Counted from the first letter of the stretch, positions 16,813 to 26,975 are shown. The stretch: 50,630 nucleotides of DNA from an uncultured Lachnospiraceae bacterium (GCA_947630875.1 CANRJG010000012.1:1-50630), one strand, 5' to 3'. Program-made: numbers and translations. The notes: a model not told the origin generated them from the sequence alone.

Positions 16813-18738
16813 ATGGCTGGCAAAACAAATTATGATGCACAAAGTATAACCGTTCTGGAAGGGCTGGAAGCGGTCCGGATGCGTCCGGGCATGTACATTG
16901 GTTCCACTTCTTCCAAGGGTTTAAACCATCTGATCTATGAGATCGTGGACAATGCGGTGGATGAACATCTGGCCGGATACTGCAGTGAAATTCACGTGAC
17001 CCTGAATGCGGACGGTTCGGTTACCGTAACGGACAACGGCCGCGGTATCCCGGTAGACCTGCATGAAAAAGGGATGCCGGCGGAACGGCTGGTATTTACC
17101 ACACTCCATGCCGGCGGAAAATTCGACGATTCCGTTTATAAAACCAGCGGCGGACTCCACGGCGTCGGTTCTTCCGTGGTCAACGCCCTTTCCGAATGGA
17201 TGGAGGTGCGCATCCGTCTGGGCGGCCTGATTCACTTTGACCGTTTTAAAAAAGGTGTGCCGGATATCGATCTGGCAGGTGGTATGCTGCCCATTCTCGG
17301 AAAGACAAAAGAGCAGGGCACGGAAGTAACGTTTTTACCGGACGCCGAAATTTTTTCCACAACGAAGTTCCGTGCGGAAGAAATCAAATCCAGACTGCAC
17401 GAAACGGCATATCTGAACCCGACGCTGACGATTTATTTTGAAGACCGGCGGGTGGTTCCCACAGATCAGGTCACGTTCAGCGAGCCGGACGGCATTACCG
17501 GTTTTATCAAAGAACTGAACAAAAGCAATACGCCGGTACATGATACGGTATATTTTAAAGGCGCCGTGGATAATATCACAGTGGAAGCGGCGTTTCAGTA
17601 TACAGAAGAATTTCATGAAACCGTACTGGGTTTCTGTAATAATATTTACAACGCGGAAGGCGGCACCCACATAACGGGATTCAAGACCGTCTTTACCAGC
17701 GTTATCAATTCCTACGCCAGAGAGCTGGGTATCTTAAAGGACAAGGACGCCAATTTCAACGGGGCGGATGTGCGCAACGGCATGACGGCCATCATTTCCA
17801 TCAAGCATCCGGATCCCAGATTTGAAGGGCAGACCAAGACGAAACTGGACAACCCGGACGCCGCCAAAGCAGTCAGCAAGGTAACCGGCGATGAAATTGT
17901 ACTGTTCTTTGACAAAAACCTTGAAACCTTAAAAAAAGTCATCGGCTGTGCCGAGAAGGCAGCCAAAATCCGCAAAGCAGAAGAGAAGGCCAAAACCAAT
18001 CTGTTAAGCAAAACCAAATTTTCCTTTGATTCCAACGGGAAGCTTGCCAACTGTGAAAGCCGGAAACCCGAGGAATGCGAGATTTTTATCGTCGAGGGAG
18101 ATTCTGCCGGGGGCAGTGCGAAAAACGCCAGAAACCGCAAATTTCAGGCGATTCTGCCTATTCGGGGCAAGACCCTCAACGTGGAAAAGGCAGGCATAGA
18201 CAAAATCCTTGCCAACGCGGAGATCAAAACCATGATCAATGCCTTTGGCTGCGGTTTTTCGGAAGGCTACGGCAATGATTTCGATATCAGCAAGCTGCGC
18301 TATGACAAGATCATTATCATGACGGATGCCGACGTAGACGGCGCCCATATCGCGACGCTGCTGCTGACCTTATTTTACCGCTTTATGCCGGATCTGATTT
18401 ATTACGGCCATGTGTATCTGGCCATGCCGCCTCTGTACAAGGCCATTCCCCAGAAGGGAAAAGAAGAGTACCTTTACGATGATTTTGCTCTGGAAAAATA
18501 CCGCAAAACCCATCCGGGACAGAAATTCACGCTGCAGCGATATAAGGGTCTTGGAGAAATGGACGCTTCCCAGCTCTGGGAAACCACGCTGGATCCGGAA
18601 AACCGCTTTTTGAAGCAGGTGGAAATCGAAGACGCCCGGATGGCTTCCGATGTCACGGAACTTCTGATGGGCACCGACGTACAGCCCCGCCGACAGTTCA
18701 TTCAGGACAATGCCATTGAAGCGGTACTGGATGTTTAA
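16813..18738 (+). CDS. Type II topoisomerase subunit B (ParE/GyrB-like)
   Basis: A 641-residue ATPase subunit of a type IIA topoisomerase. The GHKL ATPase part shows VRMRPGMYIGST, EIVDNAVDEH, DNGRGIP and GLHGVGSSVVNA. The TOPRIM part shows EGDSAGGSAK and DADVDGAHI. The C terminus ends with RYKGLGEM and QRRQFI-like motifs. ATG 16813 follows AGGAG closely; a TTG at 16795 is the alternative. Its partner A subunit follows after 42 bp. Domain structure does not separate gyrase from topoisomerase IV; linkage to gltX and the non-canonical A-subunit tail suggest topoisomerase IV or a second gyrase-like enzyme. Confidence 0.92.
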   Translation: MAGKTNYDAQSITVLEGLEAVRMRPGMYIGSTSSKGLNHLIYEIVDNAVDEHLAGYCSEIHVTLNADGSVTVTDNGRGIPVDLHEKGMPAERLVFTTLHAGGKFDDSVYKTSGGLHGVGSSVVNALSEWMEVRIRLGGLIHFDRFKKGVPDIDLAGGMLPILGKTKEQGTEVTFLPDAEIFSTTKFRAEEIKSRLHETAYLNPTLTIYFEDRRVVPTDQVTFSEPDGITGFIKELNKSNTPVHDTVYFKGAVDNITVEAAFQYTEEFHETVLGFCNNIYNAEGGTHITGFKTVFTSVINSYARELGILKDKDANFNGADVRNGMTAIISIKHPDPRFEGQTKTKLDNPDAAKAVSKVTGDEIVLFFDKNLETLKKVIGCAEKAAKIRKAEEKAKTNLLSKTKFSFDSNGKLANCESRKPEECEIFIVEGDSAGGSAKNARNRKFQAILPIRGKTLNVEKAGIDKILANAEIKTMINAFGCGFSEGYGNDFDISKLRYDKIIIMTDADVDGAHIATLLLTLFYRFMPDLIYYGHVYLAMPPLYKAIPQKGKEEYLYDDFALEKYRKTHPGQKFTLQRYKGLGEMDASQLWETTLDPENRFLKQVEIEDARMASDVTELLMGTDVQPRRQFIQDNAIEAVLDV

Positions 18739-18780
18739 GAAGGGGCGCGTATCGATACCTGATAAACGAGGAGAAGGGAT

Positions 18781-21006
18781 ATGCAGAAGATTGTAAAAAC
18801 GGAATATTCGGATGTGATGCGTACATCCTTTATCAATTATGCCATGAGCGTCATCATTTCCCGGGCGATTCCCGATGTGCGGGACGGGCTGAAGCCGGTG
18901 CAGCGCAGAACTCTCTACGACATGTACGAGCTGGGAATACGGTATGACCGGCCTTACAGGAAGTCTGCCCGTATTGTAGGGGATACCATGGGTAAATACC
19001 ATCCCCACGGCGACAGCTCCATTTACGATGCGCTTGTTGTCATGGCCCAGGGCTTTAAGAAATCGCTTCCGCTGGTAGACGGCCATGGCAATTTCGGCTC
19101 CATTGAAGGAGACGGCGCGGCCGCCATGCGTTATACGGAAGCGAGGCTGGAAAAAATCACCCAGCTGGCTTTTTTGAATGACCTGGATAAAAACGTCATC
19201 GATTTTGTTCCCAATTTCGATGAAACGGAAAAAGAACCTTCCGTTCTGCCGGTGCGGATTCCGAATCTGCTGGTCAACGGATCGGAAGGCATTGCCGTAG
19301 GCATGGCCACGAACATTCCGCCCCACAATCTGGGAGAAGTCATCGATGCGGCTGTGGCTTTTATGAAAAATCCCTGTATGTCCATCCGGGATATCATGCA
19401 GTATGTAAAAGGACCCGATTTTCCTACTGGCGCCATTGTAACAAATCAGGATGAGCTGGAAGAAATCTACACCACCGGCACCGGGAAAATTAAAATCCGC
19501 GGGAAACTGCATGTGGAAAAAGGCAAACAGGGCAAATCCCAGATCGTGATTACGGAAATTCCCTATCCCATGATCGGCGCCAATATCGGCCGTTTTATGA
19601 ATGAAGTCTATGGGCTGGTGGAAACAAAAAAAACCACGGATATTGTGGACATTATCAATCAGTCCTCCAGCGACGGCATACGGATTGTCATTGAACTGAA
19701 AAAGAACGCCGATGTAGAATATATTGAGAATCTGCTGTACAAAAAGACCCGGCTGGAATCCACCTTCGGCGTCAATATGCTGGCGGTGGTCAACGGCTGT
19801 CCCAAAACTTTAAGCCTGCTGGAAATCCTGCAGGAATTTTCCGCATTTCAGATGGAACTGGCGGAACGCAAGTACCGTCACCTGCTGGACCGGGAAATGT
19901 CGGAAAAAGAAATCCAGGAAGGTCTGATCCATGCCTGTGACGTCATCGACGTCATTATTGAGGCTATCCGCGGCAGCAGGAGCCGGGATCAGGTCAGACA
20001 ATGTCTGGTATCCGGTGTCGTCAAAGACATCAAATTCAAAACTCTGGCTGCCAGACGTACCGCCGCCGCCTTTCGTTTTACGGAACGGCAGGCCAACGCC
20101 ATTCTGGAAATGCGTTTGTACAAGCTGATCGGTCTGGAAATCGACGCCCTGCGGGCAGAGTATAATGAAACGCTGAAAAAAATTGCCCGGTATCTGGACA
20201 TTCTAAATAACCGCGATGTAATGATCCGGGTGCTGACCGAAGAACTGCTGGCGTGGAAACAGGAGTTTGCAACGCCGCGAAAGACCCTCATCACCAATCT
20301 GGAAGACGCGGTACTGAAGGAAAAACCGGTGGAGGAAATCCCGGTGGTCTTTTTGATGGATCGTTTCGGCTATGCCAAAACCGTGGACGCTTCCGTTTAC
20401 GAAAAAAACATGGCCAATGCCAACGCAGAAAACAAATATATTTTCCCCATGATGAATACAGACCGCGTCTGTATTTTCACGAATACCGGAAAGATGCATC
20501 AGTGCAAGGCACTGGATCTGCCTTACGGCAAATTCCGGGACAAGGGCGTGCCGGTGGACAATCTCAGCAATTATGATTCCAAAACGGAACAGATTGTTTT
20601 TGTCTGCCCTTTAAGCGAATTAAAGCAAAGCAACGTGCTGTTTGTGACGAAGCAGGCCATGGCAAAATATGTGGAAGGCGCTTCCTTCGATGCAGCGAAA
20701 AAAACCATTGCGGCTACCGGACTGAACGAGGATGATGAATTGATTTTCGTAGGTTTTCTCTCCGGAAAAGAGCATCTAGTGCTGCAGTCGAAAAACGGCT
20801 ATTTTCTGCGGATATCGGTCAGTGAAATCCCGGAAAAGAAGAAGACGGCAAAAGGCGTCCGCGCCATGAAGCTGGATGCAAAAGACACCCTGTCCAACGC
20901 ATATCTGCTCTTTGACAAGGATATCGTTGTGCATTATAAAGATACGGACATTCATATTAACCGGTTAAAAATCAGCAAAAGAGATACCAAGGGAGTGAAA
21001 CGATGA
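18781..21006 (+). CDS. Type II topoisomerase subunit A (ParC/GyrA-like)
   Basis: A 741-residue DNA-cleaving subunit. The winged-helix core shows [20 protein letters not shown], the quinolone-region stretch [13 protein letters not shown], and the active-site tyrosine in MRYTEARL near residue 120. The C-terminal beta-pinwheel is short. Instead of the gyrase QRRGGKG box it carries [14 protein letters not shown], a weak match. That and the length (GyrA is usually about 820) favour a topoisomerase IV-like decatenase. The stop overlaps the gltX start by four bases, so the topoisomerase and gltX are translationally linked. Confidence 0.92.
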   Translation: MQKIVKTEYSDVMRTSFINYAMSVIISRAIPDVRDGLKPVQRRTLYDMYELGIRYDRPYRKSARIVGDTMGKYHPHGDSSIYDALVVMAQGFKKSLPLVDGHGNFGSIEGDGAAAMRYTEARLEKITQLAFLNDLDKNVIDFVPNFDETEKEPSVLPVRIPNLLVNGSEGIAVGMATNIPPHNLGEVIDAAVAFMKNPCMSIRDIMQYVKGPDFPTGAIVTNQDELEEIYTTGTGKIKIRGKLHVEKGKQGKSQIVITEIPYPMIGANIGRFMNEVYGLVETKKTTDIVDIINQSSSDGIRIVIELKKNADVEYIENLLYKKTRLESTFGVNMLAVVNGCPKTLSLLEILQEFSAFQMELAERKYRHLLDREMSEKEIQEGLIHACDVIDVIIEAIRGSRSRDQVRQCLVSGVVKDIKFKTLAARRTAAAFRFTERQANAILEMRLYKLIGLEIDALRAEYNETLKKIARYLDILNNRDVMIRVLTEELLAWKQEFATPRKTLITNLEDAVLKEKPVEEIPVVFLMDRFGYAKTVDASVYEKNMANANAENKYIFPMMNTDRVCIFTNTGKMHQCKALDLPYGKFRDKGVPVDNLSNYDSKTEQIVFVCPLSELKQSNVLFVTKQAMAKYVEGASFDAAKKTIAATGLNEDDELIFVGFLSGKEHLVLQSKNGYFLRISVSEIPEKKKTAKGVRAMKLDAKDTLSNAYLLFDKDIVVHYKDTDIHINRLKISKRDTKGVKR

Positions 21007-22457
21007 ACCAGAAACCCAGAACCAGATTTGCCCCCAGTCCCACAGGGAAAATGCATGTGGGAAATTTACGAACCGCCTTATACGCCTATCTGATTGCGAA
21101 GCATGAGGGAGGTACTTTCATGCTGCGGATCGAAGATACCGATCAGGAACGGTATATGGAAGGCGCCCTTGACATTATTTACCACACCATGGAGCAGGCG
21201 GGACTTGCCCATGACGAGGGTCCGGACAAGGACGGCGGCTGCGGACCGTATGTGCAAAGCGAACGGCAGGCGCTGGGCATTTACAGAAAGTATGCCCAGG
21301 AACTGATTGACAAGGGAAAAGCATATTATTGTTTCTGTGACAAGGAACGGCTGGATTCCCTGAAACAGACCATTGACGGCAAGGAGATCACGGTTTATGA
21401 CAAGCACTGTCTTTCTCTTACACCGGAAGAAGTGGAAGAGAAGCTGAAAGCGGGGGTTCCCTATGTGATCCGGCAGAACGTGCCCGCCGAAGGCACCACC
21501 ACTTTCCACGATGAAATTTATGGCGATATTACCGTGGACAATGCGGAATTAGACGATATGATTCTGATCAAATCGGATGGGTTTCCTACCTATAATTTCG
21601 CAAATGTGGTGGACGACCACACCATGGGCATCACCCATGTGGTGCGGGGCAATGAATATTTAAGCTCCTCCCCGAAATACAATCTGCTTTATGAGGCTTT
21701 CGGCTGGGAGGTACCCACCTATGTGCCGCTGATCACGGATGAAAATCACAAAAAACTGTCCAAGCGCAGCGGACATTCTTCTTTTGAAGATCTTATTGCG
21801 CAGGGGTTCCTGCCGGAAGCGGTTGTGAATTTTGTGGCGCTTCTGGGCTGGTCTCCTGAAGGCAATAACGAGATTTTCAGCCTGCAGGAACTGATCGAGG
21901 CCTTTGATTACAGGAAAATTTCCAAATCGCCCGCCGTATTTGACATGACAAAACTGAAATGGATGAACGGCGAATACTTCAAGGCCATGGATGAAGAACG
22001 TTTTTATGATCTGGCGCAGCCTTATTTGCAGCAATATGTCAAAGAAGGTCTGGATACGCGTAAAATCGCAAAAATGGTGCGCACGCGAATTGAAATTCTG
22101 CCGGACATACAGGAACATGTGGACTTTTTCAATGCGCTTCCGGACTATGATGTCAATATGTATGTGCACAAGAAAATGAAAACCACCCTGCCGCTGGCCA
22201 AAGAAGTTTTGGAAGGTATATTGCCGCGGCTGGAGGCTCAGGAGGATTATTCAAATGATGCGCTTTACGAACAATTGCTTTCGTTCGTAAAGGAAAAGGA
22301 ACTGAAAAACGGTCAGGTCATGTGGCCGGTTCGTACAGCGGTAAGCGGTAAGCAGATGACGCCCGGGGGAGCGACAGAGCTTATGGAAGTACTCGGCAAA
22401 GAGGAAACGCTGGCACGCATCCGCAAAGGCATTGCGTTGTTAGACGAAGCGGTTTAA
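21003..22457 (+). CDS. gltX: Glutamate-tRNA ligase
   Basis: A 484-residue class I aminoacyl-tRNA synthetase that charges tRNA-Glu. The HIGH signature is HVGNLRTA within [13 protein letters not shown]; the KMSKS signature is KLSKRSG. Length matches bacterial GluRS. AGGGAG precedes the ATG, which overlaps the topoisomerase stop (ATGA). The helicase gene follows with no gap. In organisms lacking GlnRS this enzyme also mischarges tRNA-Gln, but the specificity type cannot be read here. Confidence 0.96.
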   Translation: MNQKPRTRFAPSPTGKMHVGNLRTALYAYLIAKHEGGTFMLRIEDTDQERYMEGALDIIYHTMEQAGLAHDEGPDKDGGCGPYVQSERQALGIYRKYAQELIDKGKAYYCFCDKERLDSLKQTIDGKEITVYDKHCLSLTPEEVEEKLKAGVPYVIRQNVPAEGTTTFHDEIYGDITVDNAELDDMILIKSDGFPTYNFANVVDDHTMGITHVVRGNEYLSSSPKYNLLYEAFGWEVPTYVPLITDENHKKLSKRSGHSSFEDLIAQGFLPEAVVNFVALLGWSPEGNNEIFSLQELIEAFDYRKISKSPAVFDMTKLKWMNGEYFKAMDEERFYDLAQPYLQQYVKEGLDTRKIAKMVRTRIEILPDIQEHVDFFNALPDYDVNMYVHKKMKTTLPLAKEVLEGILPRLEAQEDYSNDALYEQLLSFVKEKELKNGQVMWPVRTAVSGKQMTPGGATELMEVLGKEETLARIRKGIALLDEAV

Positions 22458-23813
22458 TTGCATTACAATCAGGAACAGGAGAGGGCTATCTGTCATGTGG
22501 AGGGCCCTCTTTTGTTAGTTGCAGGGCCGGGTTCCGGAAAAACGGCCACCATGACCGAGCGCATCCGGCGAATGATCCTGGAAGCACGGATTCCTTCCGG
22601 AAAAATACTGGTCATTACCTTTTCCAGAGCTGCCGCCGCAGAAATGGAAAGCCGGTTTCGCAAAAAAATGGCACAGCAGGAAACGGAAGTGGTCTTTGGT
22701 ACCTTCCACAGTGTGTTTTTGCATCTGATGAAAAATTATTATGGCAGCCGGTTTTCTTTTCGACTTTGTGATGAAGCCTGCCGGCAGCAGATGCTAAAAG
22801 ACATTCTGCTGCAAAACGGGTACCCTTTCATCATTAAGGATCTGCTGGATGCGGTTCTGCTGGATATTTCCCTGCGAAAAAACACAGACATGTCCCAATA
22901 TCAGACTTCTGAGGGAAAACAGGAGGACTTTCAGCGCATTTATCTGGAATATGAACGCTGCCTTCGAAAAAAGGGTCTGATGGACTTTGATGATATTTTG
23001 CTGCTGATGCAGCAAAGTCTCACATATGATCCGGCTTTTCTCCGGTACTGCAGAACGCGGTTTGACTACATTCTGATCGATGAATTTCAGGATATCAACG
23101 CCGTACAGTTTTCCATTGTCCGTATGCTGGCTGCGGAACACCGCAATCTCTTTGTGGTCGGAGACGAAGATCAGTCGATTTACGGATTCCGAGGCAGCAG
23201 GCCTCAGATCATGCTTGATTTTCCCAAATATTTTCCCGGCTGCCGGCAAATTGCCCTTTCTAAAAATTACCGGAGCGGGACACGCATTGTCGAAGCTTCC
23301 AAAGCGCTGATTGTCAACAACAAAAAGCGCTTTGCCAAGCAGATGGATCCTGCCAATTCCTTTTCCGGCGAAGTGCAGCTGCTGGAATACAAAGACCGGG
23401 AAATGGAAAATGCCGCGATGGATACTTACTTTCAGGCCCATACAAAGGAAAGCTGCGCTGTTTTATGCAGAACGAATCAACTGAAGCAATATTATGGATT
23501 CCGGCTGAAAAATGTGGGAAACTCGCTTTCCTTTCTCACGATGCATGAGGCAAAGGGGCTGGAATTTGATCATGTCTGGATTCCGGAGGCAAACGACGGG
23601 ATCTATCCTTACCGGCACGGAGAGGGGTCCTTTGATGCGGAAGAGGAGAGGAGAATCTTTTACGTCGGTATGACCAGAGCTGCGAAATGCCTGATGATCA
23701 GCAGTTTTTCGAAAGGAAATCGCGGAAAACTGCAAAAATCCATCTATTTGAGTGAAATTTGCAAAAAGGACAGGAATAGTTTTTATGTACAAAAGCGTCA
23801 TAAAATGATATGA
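22458..23813 (+). CDS. Compact UvrD/Rep-type superfamily 1 helicase
   Basis: A 451-residue ATP-dependent 3'-5' DNA helicase of superfamily 1A. All core motifs are present: Q motif NQEQERAI, Walker A GPGSGKT (23-29), Ia TFSRAAAAEM, II IDEFQD, III GDEDQSIYGFRG, IV LSKNYRSG, V MHEAKGLEFDHVW and VI FYVGMTRA. UvrD and PcrA are about 720 residues; here the segment between motifs IV and V is only about 75 residues, so the 2B domain is nearly absent. The start is TTG at 22458, immediately after the gltX TAA; the Q motif begins four residues later, so no later start would do. Probably translated by coupling. Confidence 0.9.
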   Translation: MHYNQEQERAICHVEGPLLLVAGPGSGKTATMTERIRRMILEARIPSGKILVITFSRAAAAEMESRFRKKMAQQETEVVFGTFHSVFLHLMKNYYGSRFSFRLCDEACRQQMLKDILLQNGYPFIIKDLLDAVLLDISLRKNTDMSQYQTSEGKQEDFQRIYLEYERCLRKKGLMDFDDILLLMQQSLTYDPAFLRYCRTRFDYILIDEFQDINAVQFSIVRMLAAEHRNLFVVGDEDQSIYGFRGSRPQIMLDFPKYFPGCRQIALSKNYRSGTRIVEASKALIVNNKKRFAKQMDPANSFSGEVQLLEYKDREMENAAMDTYFQAHTKESCAVLCRTNQLKQYYGFRLKNVGNSLSFLTMHEAKGLEFDHVWIPEANDGIYPYRHGEGSFDAEEERRIFYVGMTRAAKCLMISSFSKGNRGKLQKSIYLSEICKKDRNSFYVQKRHKMI

Positions 23814-23820
23814 TAAAACT

Positions 23821-24429
23821 ATGATAAAGACAGGTTTATATGGCGGGACCTTTGATCCCGTGCATATGGGACATATGGAAATTGCAAAAGCGGCCGTCCG
23901 ACAGTTTTCGCTGGACGCACTGTGGTTTATGCCGGCGAAAATACCGCCGCACAAGCAAAACAGACATATCGCCGGAGAAACCCACCGGCTTGCCATGCTG
24001 CAGCTGGCACTGAAAGGACTGGACAAGCGTTTTGAGATCAACACCTTTGAACTGGACCGGCAGACGACTTCCTATTCTTATGTGACATTACAGGAACTGA
24101 CTGCAGGCTGTCCGAACCGACGTTTCTATTTTATTATGGGTGGTGATTCGCTGCGGGATTTTTTCCAGTGGAGACATCCGGAAATCATTTCCCGTCTGGC
24201 CCGGCTGATTGTGGCGCCCCGCAGGGACAGCGCAGACAGCGATATGCGGCTCTGTGCAGAGCGCTGCAGGGATTTATATCAGGCGGACGTCGATTTTCTG
24301 GACATGCCGTTCTGTGATATCTCCTCGACGAATATCCGGACACAGCTGGCAGACAACGATCCGCAGGTTGGAAAGATGCTGCCGCCGGGCGTTTATGAAT
24401 ATATTCTGAAAAACCGCCTGTACCTGTGA
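23821..24429 (+). CDS. nadD: Nicotinate-nucleotide adenylyltransferase
   Basis: A 202-residue nucleotidyltransferase that makes deamido-NAD from nicotinate mononucleotide. The GGTFDPVHMGHM motif supplies the nucleotide-binding histidines. The MPAKIPPHK stretch and the C-terminal SSTNIRTQL signature are family features. It lies seven bases after the helicase and upstream of yqeK and rsfS, the usual Firmicutes order. The ribosome site is weak, which suggests translational coupling. Confidence 0.95.
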   Translation: MIKTGLYGGTFDPVHMGHMEIAKAAVRQFSLDALWFMPAKIPPHKQNRHIAGETHRLAMLQLALKGLDKRFEINTFELDRQTTSYSYVTLQELTAGCPNRRFYFIMGGDSLRDFFQWRHPEIISRLARLIVAPRRDSADSDMRLCAERCRDLYQADVDFLDMPFCDISSTNIRTQLADNDPQVGKMLPPGVYEYILKNRLYL

Positions 24430-24503
24430 AGATGGAAGCTGTACCGCTTTTCAAAGCGCAGATCATTTGCGGAATACCGCGTGTCTTTTGAGGGTAAAAC
24501 GAG

Positions 24504-25079
24504 ATGGAAAGTTTATTGATACAGCAGATCGAAAAGGACTTAAAGCATAAGCTGGACGCCCACAGATACATACATACCATGGGTGTCATGTATACGGCAG
24601 CCGCGCTGGCCATGAAGCACGAGGCGGATATCGAACAGGCGATGCTGGCCGGACTTTTGCATGACTGTGCAAAGTGCATTCCTGCCGACAGGAAGATCAA
24701 GCTGTGCGAGAAGTACAATATCCGTATGACGGATGTGGAAAAACGAAATCCCTTTTTGCTCCATGCAAAGCTGGGGGCCTTCATTGCGGCAAAGAAATAT
24801 AATATCGATGATGACGAAATCATTTCCGCCATTTTAAACCATACCACCGGGAAGCCGGATATGAGCAAGCTGGATAAAATCATCTTTCTGGCAGATTATA
24901 TCGAACCCCAGCGAAAAAAGGCGAACCGTCTTGCGCTTATCCGCAAAACGGCCTTTGAAAATCTGGATCGCGCTGTGGCATTGGTCATGCACGATACCTT
25001 ACAGTACCTGCAGAGTTTTGGCGGTGAGATTGATCCCGTAACACAAATCGCATACGATTATTATAAAGAATACTTATAG
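24504..25079 (+). CDS. yqeK: YqeK family HD-domain phosphohydrolase
   Basis: A 191-residue metal-dependent phosphohydrolase; characterised YqeK proteins cleave diadenosine tetraphosphate symmetrically to ADP. The HD-domain residues are visible: H21 in DAHRYIHT, GLLHDCAK with the HD pair, H near residue 87 (FLLHAKLG), H near 113 (ILNHTTG) and D near 129 (FLADYIEP). GAGGG precedes the ATG. The 74-bp gap after nadD holds no recognisable feature. It continues the nadD-yqeK-rsfS cluster. Confidence 0.94.
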   Translation: MESLLIQQIEKDLKHKLDAHRYIHTMGVMYTAAALAMKHEADIEQAMLAGLLHDCAKCIPADRKIKLCEKYNIRMTDVEKRNPFLLHAKLGAFIAAKKYNIDDDEIISAILNHTTGKPDMSKLDKIIFLADYIEPQRKKANRLALIRKTAFENLDRAVALVMHDTLQYLQSFGGEIDPVTQIAYDYYKEYL

Positions 25080-25094
25080 AGGGAGGTATTTCCA

Positions 25095-25451
25095 ATGACA
25101 AGCAAAGGCAAAGCAAAAATCATTTACCACGCACTGGATGACAAAATGGCAGTGGATATCAAAATCATCGATATTTCAAAGATCTCCATCCTGGCCGATT
25201 ATTTTATCATTGCAGGCGGCAAAAACAAAAATCATATTCAGTCTCTCTGTGATTTTGTTTCGGAAGATCTGGCCAAAGAAGGGGAGCATCCCCGTCAGAT
25301 TGAAGGGTACAATTCAGCCAGCTGGATTTTAATGGACTACGGCGACGTCATTGTACACATCTTTTCCGAAGAAGACCGGCTGTTCTATGACATCGAAAAA
25401 ATCTGGAGTGACGGACTGAACATTGAACCGGGCAATCTGGATGAAGAATAA
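25095..25451 (+). CDS. rsfS: Ribosomal silencing factor
   Basis: A 118-residue protein of the RsfS/Iojap/YqeI family. It binds ribosomal protein uL14 on the 50S subunit and blocks subunit joining during slow growth. Family features are DISKISILADYFIIAGGKN, the RQIEG motif and a GDVIVHIF strand before the acidic C terminus. GGGAGG precedes the start. It ends the plus-strand run that began at pepD and is followed at once by a strong bidirectional terminator. Confidence 0.96.
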   Translation: MTSKGKAKIIYHALDDKMAVDIKIIDISKISILADYFIIAGGKNKNHIQSLCDFVSEDLAKEGEHPRQIEGYNSASWILMDYGDVIVHIFSEEDRLFYDIEKIWSDGLNIEPGNLDEE

Positions 25452-25465
25452 AACCGTAAAAATAA

Positions 25466-25504
25466 AAAATGCCGGCAGAGCAAAATCTGCCGGCATTTTG
25501 TTGT
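25466..25504. terminator. Bidirectional terminator between rsfS and lexA
   Basis: A perfect 14-bp stem: AAAATGCCGGCAGA at 25466-25479 and TCTGCCGGCATTTT at 25486-25499, with a six-base loop. There are T-rich flanks on both sides, so it can serve both convergent genes. Confidence 0.92.
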
Positions 25505-25512
25505 TTTAAGTC

Positions 25513-26145
25513 TTAATGTAAAAATCGAAAGACACCGATCACCCGGCCGGATATTTCCACATCTTTGACCAGAATCGGTTCCATGGTATCGTTTTCCGGC
25601 TGCAGGCGGATATGATCCGTTTCTTTGTAGAAGGTTTTCACCGTGGCGCCGTCGTCAATCAGGGCGACGACGATTTCTCCGTTTTCCGCTGTCTGTACGC
25701 GCTCCACCAGAATATAATCCCCGTCAAAAATACCGGCATTGATCATACTTTCACCCTTGACCCGCAGAATAAACACGTCATTTTTCGGCAGATGTTCCTC
25801 CGGAATCGGGAAGCTGCCTACGATATTCTGCTGGGCAAGAATGGGCATGCCTGCCGCAACGCGGCCTACTACCGGCACAAAAGCAGTGCGGGTGTCCATA
25901 TCCGAAGGAAAATCGCTTTTTTCTTCTTCCAGCAGCTCGATAGCCCTGGATTTGGTCTGATCTTTCCGGATAAAGCCAAGTTTTTCCAGATTTTTCAGAT
26001 GCAGGTGTACCGTCGAAGTGGAGCGGATGCCGGTAGCGGCACAGATGTCCCGGACGGAAGGGGCGTATCCCTTTTCCTGTGTGAACAATCGGATCGTATC
26101 CAGAATTTTTTTCTGATTTCCGCTTAAATTCGTATCTGTATTCAT
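25513..26145 (-). CDS. lexA: LexA SOS repressor
   Basis: A 210-residue autocleaving repressor of the SOS DNA-damage response. The N-terminal winged helix (about 1-70) contains PSVRDI and STSTVHLHL. The cleavage site is A98-G99 in VAAGMP. The catalytic dyad is S133 in GESM and K170 in ATVK. RecA filaments trigger cleavage after DNA damage. An inverted-repeat SOS box abuts its promoter (26220-26231), showing autoregulation. The gene converges on rsfS across a shared terminator. Confidence 0.96.
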   Translation of the reverse strand: MNTDTNLSGNQKKILDTIRLFTQEKGYAPSVRDICAATGIRSTSTVHLHLKNLEKLGFIRKDQTKSRAIELLEEEKSDFPSDMDTRTAFVPVVGRVAAGMPILAQQNIVGSFPIPEEHLPKNDVFILRVKGESMINAGIFDGDYILVERVQTAENGEIVVALIDDGATVKTFYKETDHIRLQPENDTMEPILVKDVEISGRVIGVFRFLH

Positions 26146-26190
26146 CCTATGATCCTCTTGGTTGTCATTGTTTAGAAATTACTATAATTT

Positions 26191-26219
26191 ATTATAACAT
26201 TGCAATTTTTAAAAAGCAA
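26191..26219 (-). promoter_or_regulatory. lexA promoter
   Basis: Read on the minus strand: TTGCTT (26219-26214), a 17-base spacer, and a perfect TATAAT (26196-26191). It lies about 46 bases before the lexA start and directly abuts the SOS box. Confidence 0.8.
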
Positions 26220-26231
26220 GAACAGATGTTC
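26220..26231. promoter_or_regulatory. SOS (LexA) box
   Basis: GAACAGATGTTC is a perfect GAAC-N4-GTTC inverted repeat, the Gram-positive LexA operator core. It touches the -35 of the lexA promoter, so bound LexA would block polymerase. The ttcA-like stop is 25 bases away. Confidence 0.88.
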
Positions 26232-26255
26232 TTATGTGCCAATGGAAATAAGTTA

Positions 26256-26975
26256 TTAATCTCTTTCCCAGCCTTTGATTTTTCCATTTAAAATGGCTGT
26301 AAACATCCGGGATTTGACGCCGGGGGCGTTTTTGTCAATTTCCCGAATCAGGTCTTTCACATATTCCCGCCGGGATATGCCGTCATTGGGGCACAATTTG
26401 GGCATCACCGGCAGCTGATATTTGTTTTTAAAGCCGATGATGTCGGCTTCCGGTACATAAATCAGCGGCCGTATGGCCGTAATCTGCATCCGGTCAAGCA
26501 GGGTAACCGGAGAAAAGCAGTGAATCCTCCCTTCGTAGATCAGCGACATCAGCAGCGTTTCAATGGCATCGTCCAAATGATGACCGTAAGCCACCTTATT
26601 GCAGCCCAGTCCCTGTACGAAGGTATTGAAAGCCCCTTTGCGCATTTTTGTACATAAAGAGCAGGGATTTTCCTCCCGGCGGGCATGAAATACGATGTCA
26701 TAAATTTCGGTCTTATGCACATAATAGCTGACGTCTAAAGATGCGCAGAGTTTTTCGATTTCCGTGGGATCAAAGCCGGGAAAACCCAGATCCACGCTGA
26801 CTGCAGTCAATTCAAAAGAAGCCGGATAAAATCTGCGCAGATGGGCAAGGGCATAAAGCAGCGCCAGAGAATCCTTGCCGCCGGAAATTCCTACGGCAAT
26901 TTTGTCTCCCTCTGCAATCATATGATAATCGTCCACAGCCCGGCGGACATAGCTTAAAAGTTTTTGCAGTTTCAT
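26256..26975 (-). CDS. TtcA-family tRNA thiolation ATPase
   Basis: A 239-residue N-type ATP pyrophosphatase. The PP-loop SGGKDS is at residues 31-36. CSLC near residue 110 is the iron-sulphur CxxC of the TtcA group, followed by GHHLDDAIETLLM. TtcA puts 2-thiocytidine at position 32 of some tRNAs, but Firmicutes relatives may modify other positions, so no symbol is given. I chose ATG 26975, preceded by AGAGGA; an upstream in-frame start at 27005 lacks a ribosome site. It lies upstream of lexA on the same strand and is divergent from dtd. Confidence 0.85.
   Translation of the reverse strand: MKLQKLLSYVRRAVDDYHMIAEGDKIAVGISGGKDSLALLYALAHLRRFYPASFELTAVSVDLGFPGFDPTEIEKLCASLDVSYYVHKTEIYDIVFHARREENPCSLCTKMRKGAFNTFVQGLGCNKVAYGHHLDDAIETLLMSLIYEGRIHCFSPVTLLDRMQITAIRPLIYVPEADIIGFKNKYQLPVMPKLCPNDGISRREYVKDLIREIDKNAPGVKSRMFTAILNGKIKGWERD

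Noticed and set aside
18370-19512. Minus-strand 380-residue ORF
   Set aside because: It runs antisense to both topoisomerase genes, whose catalytic motifs are clear.
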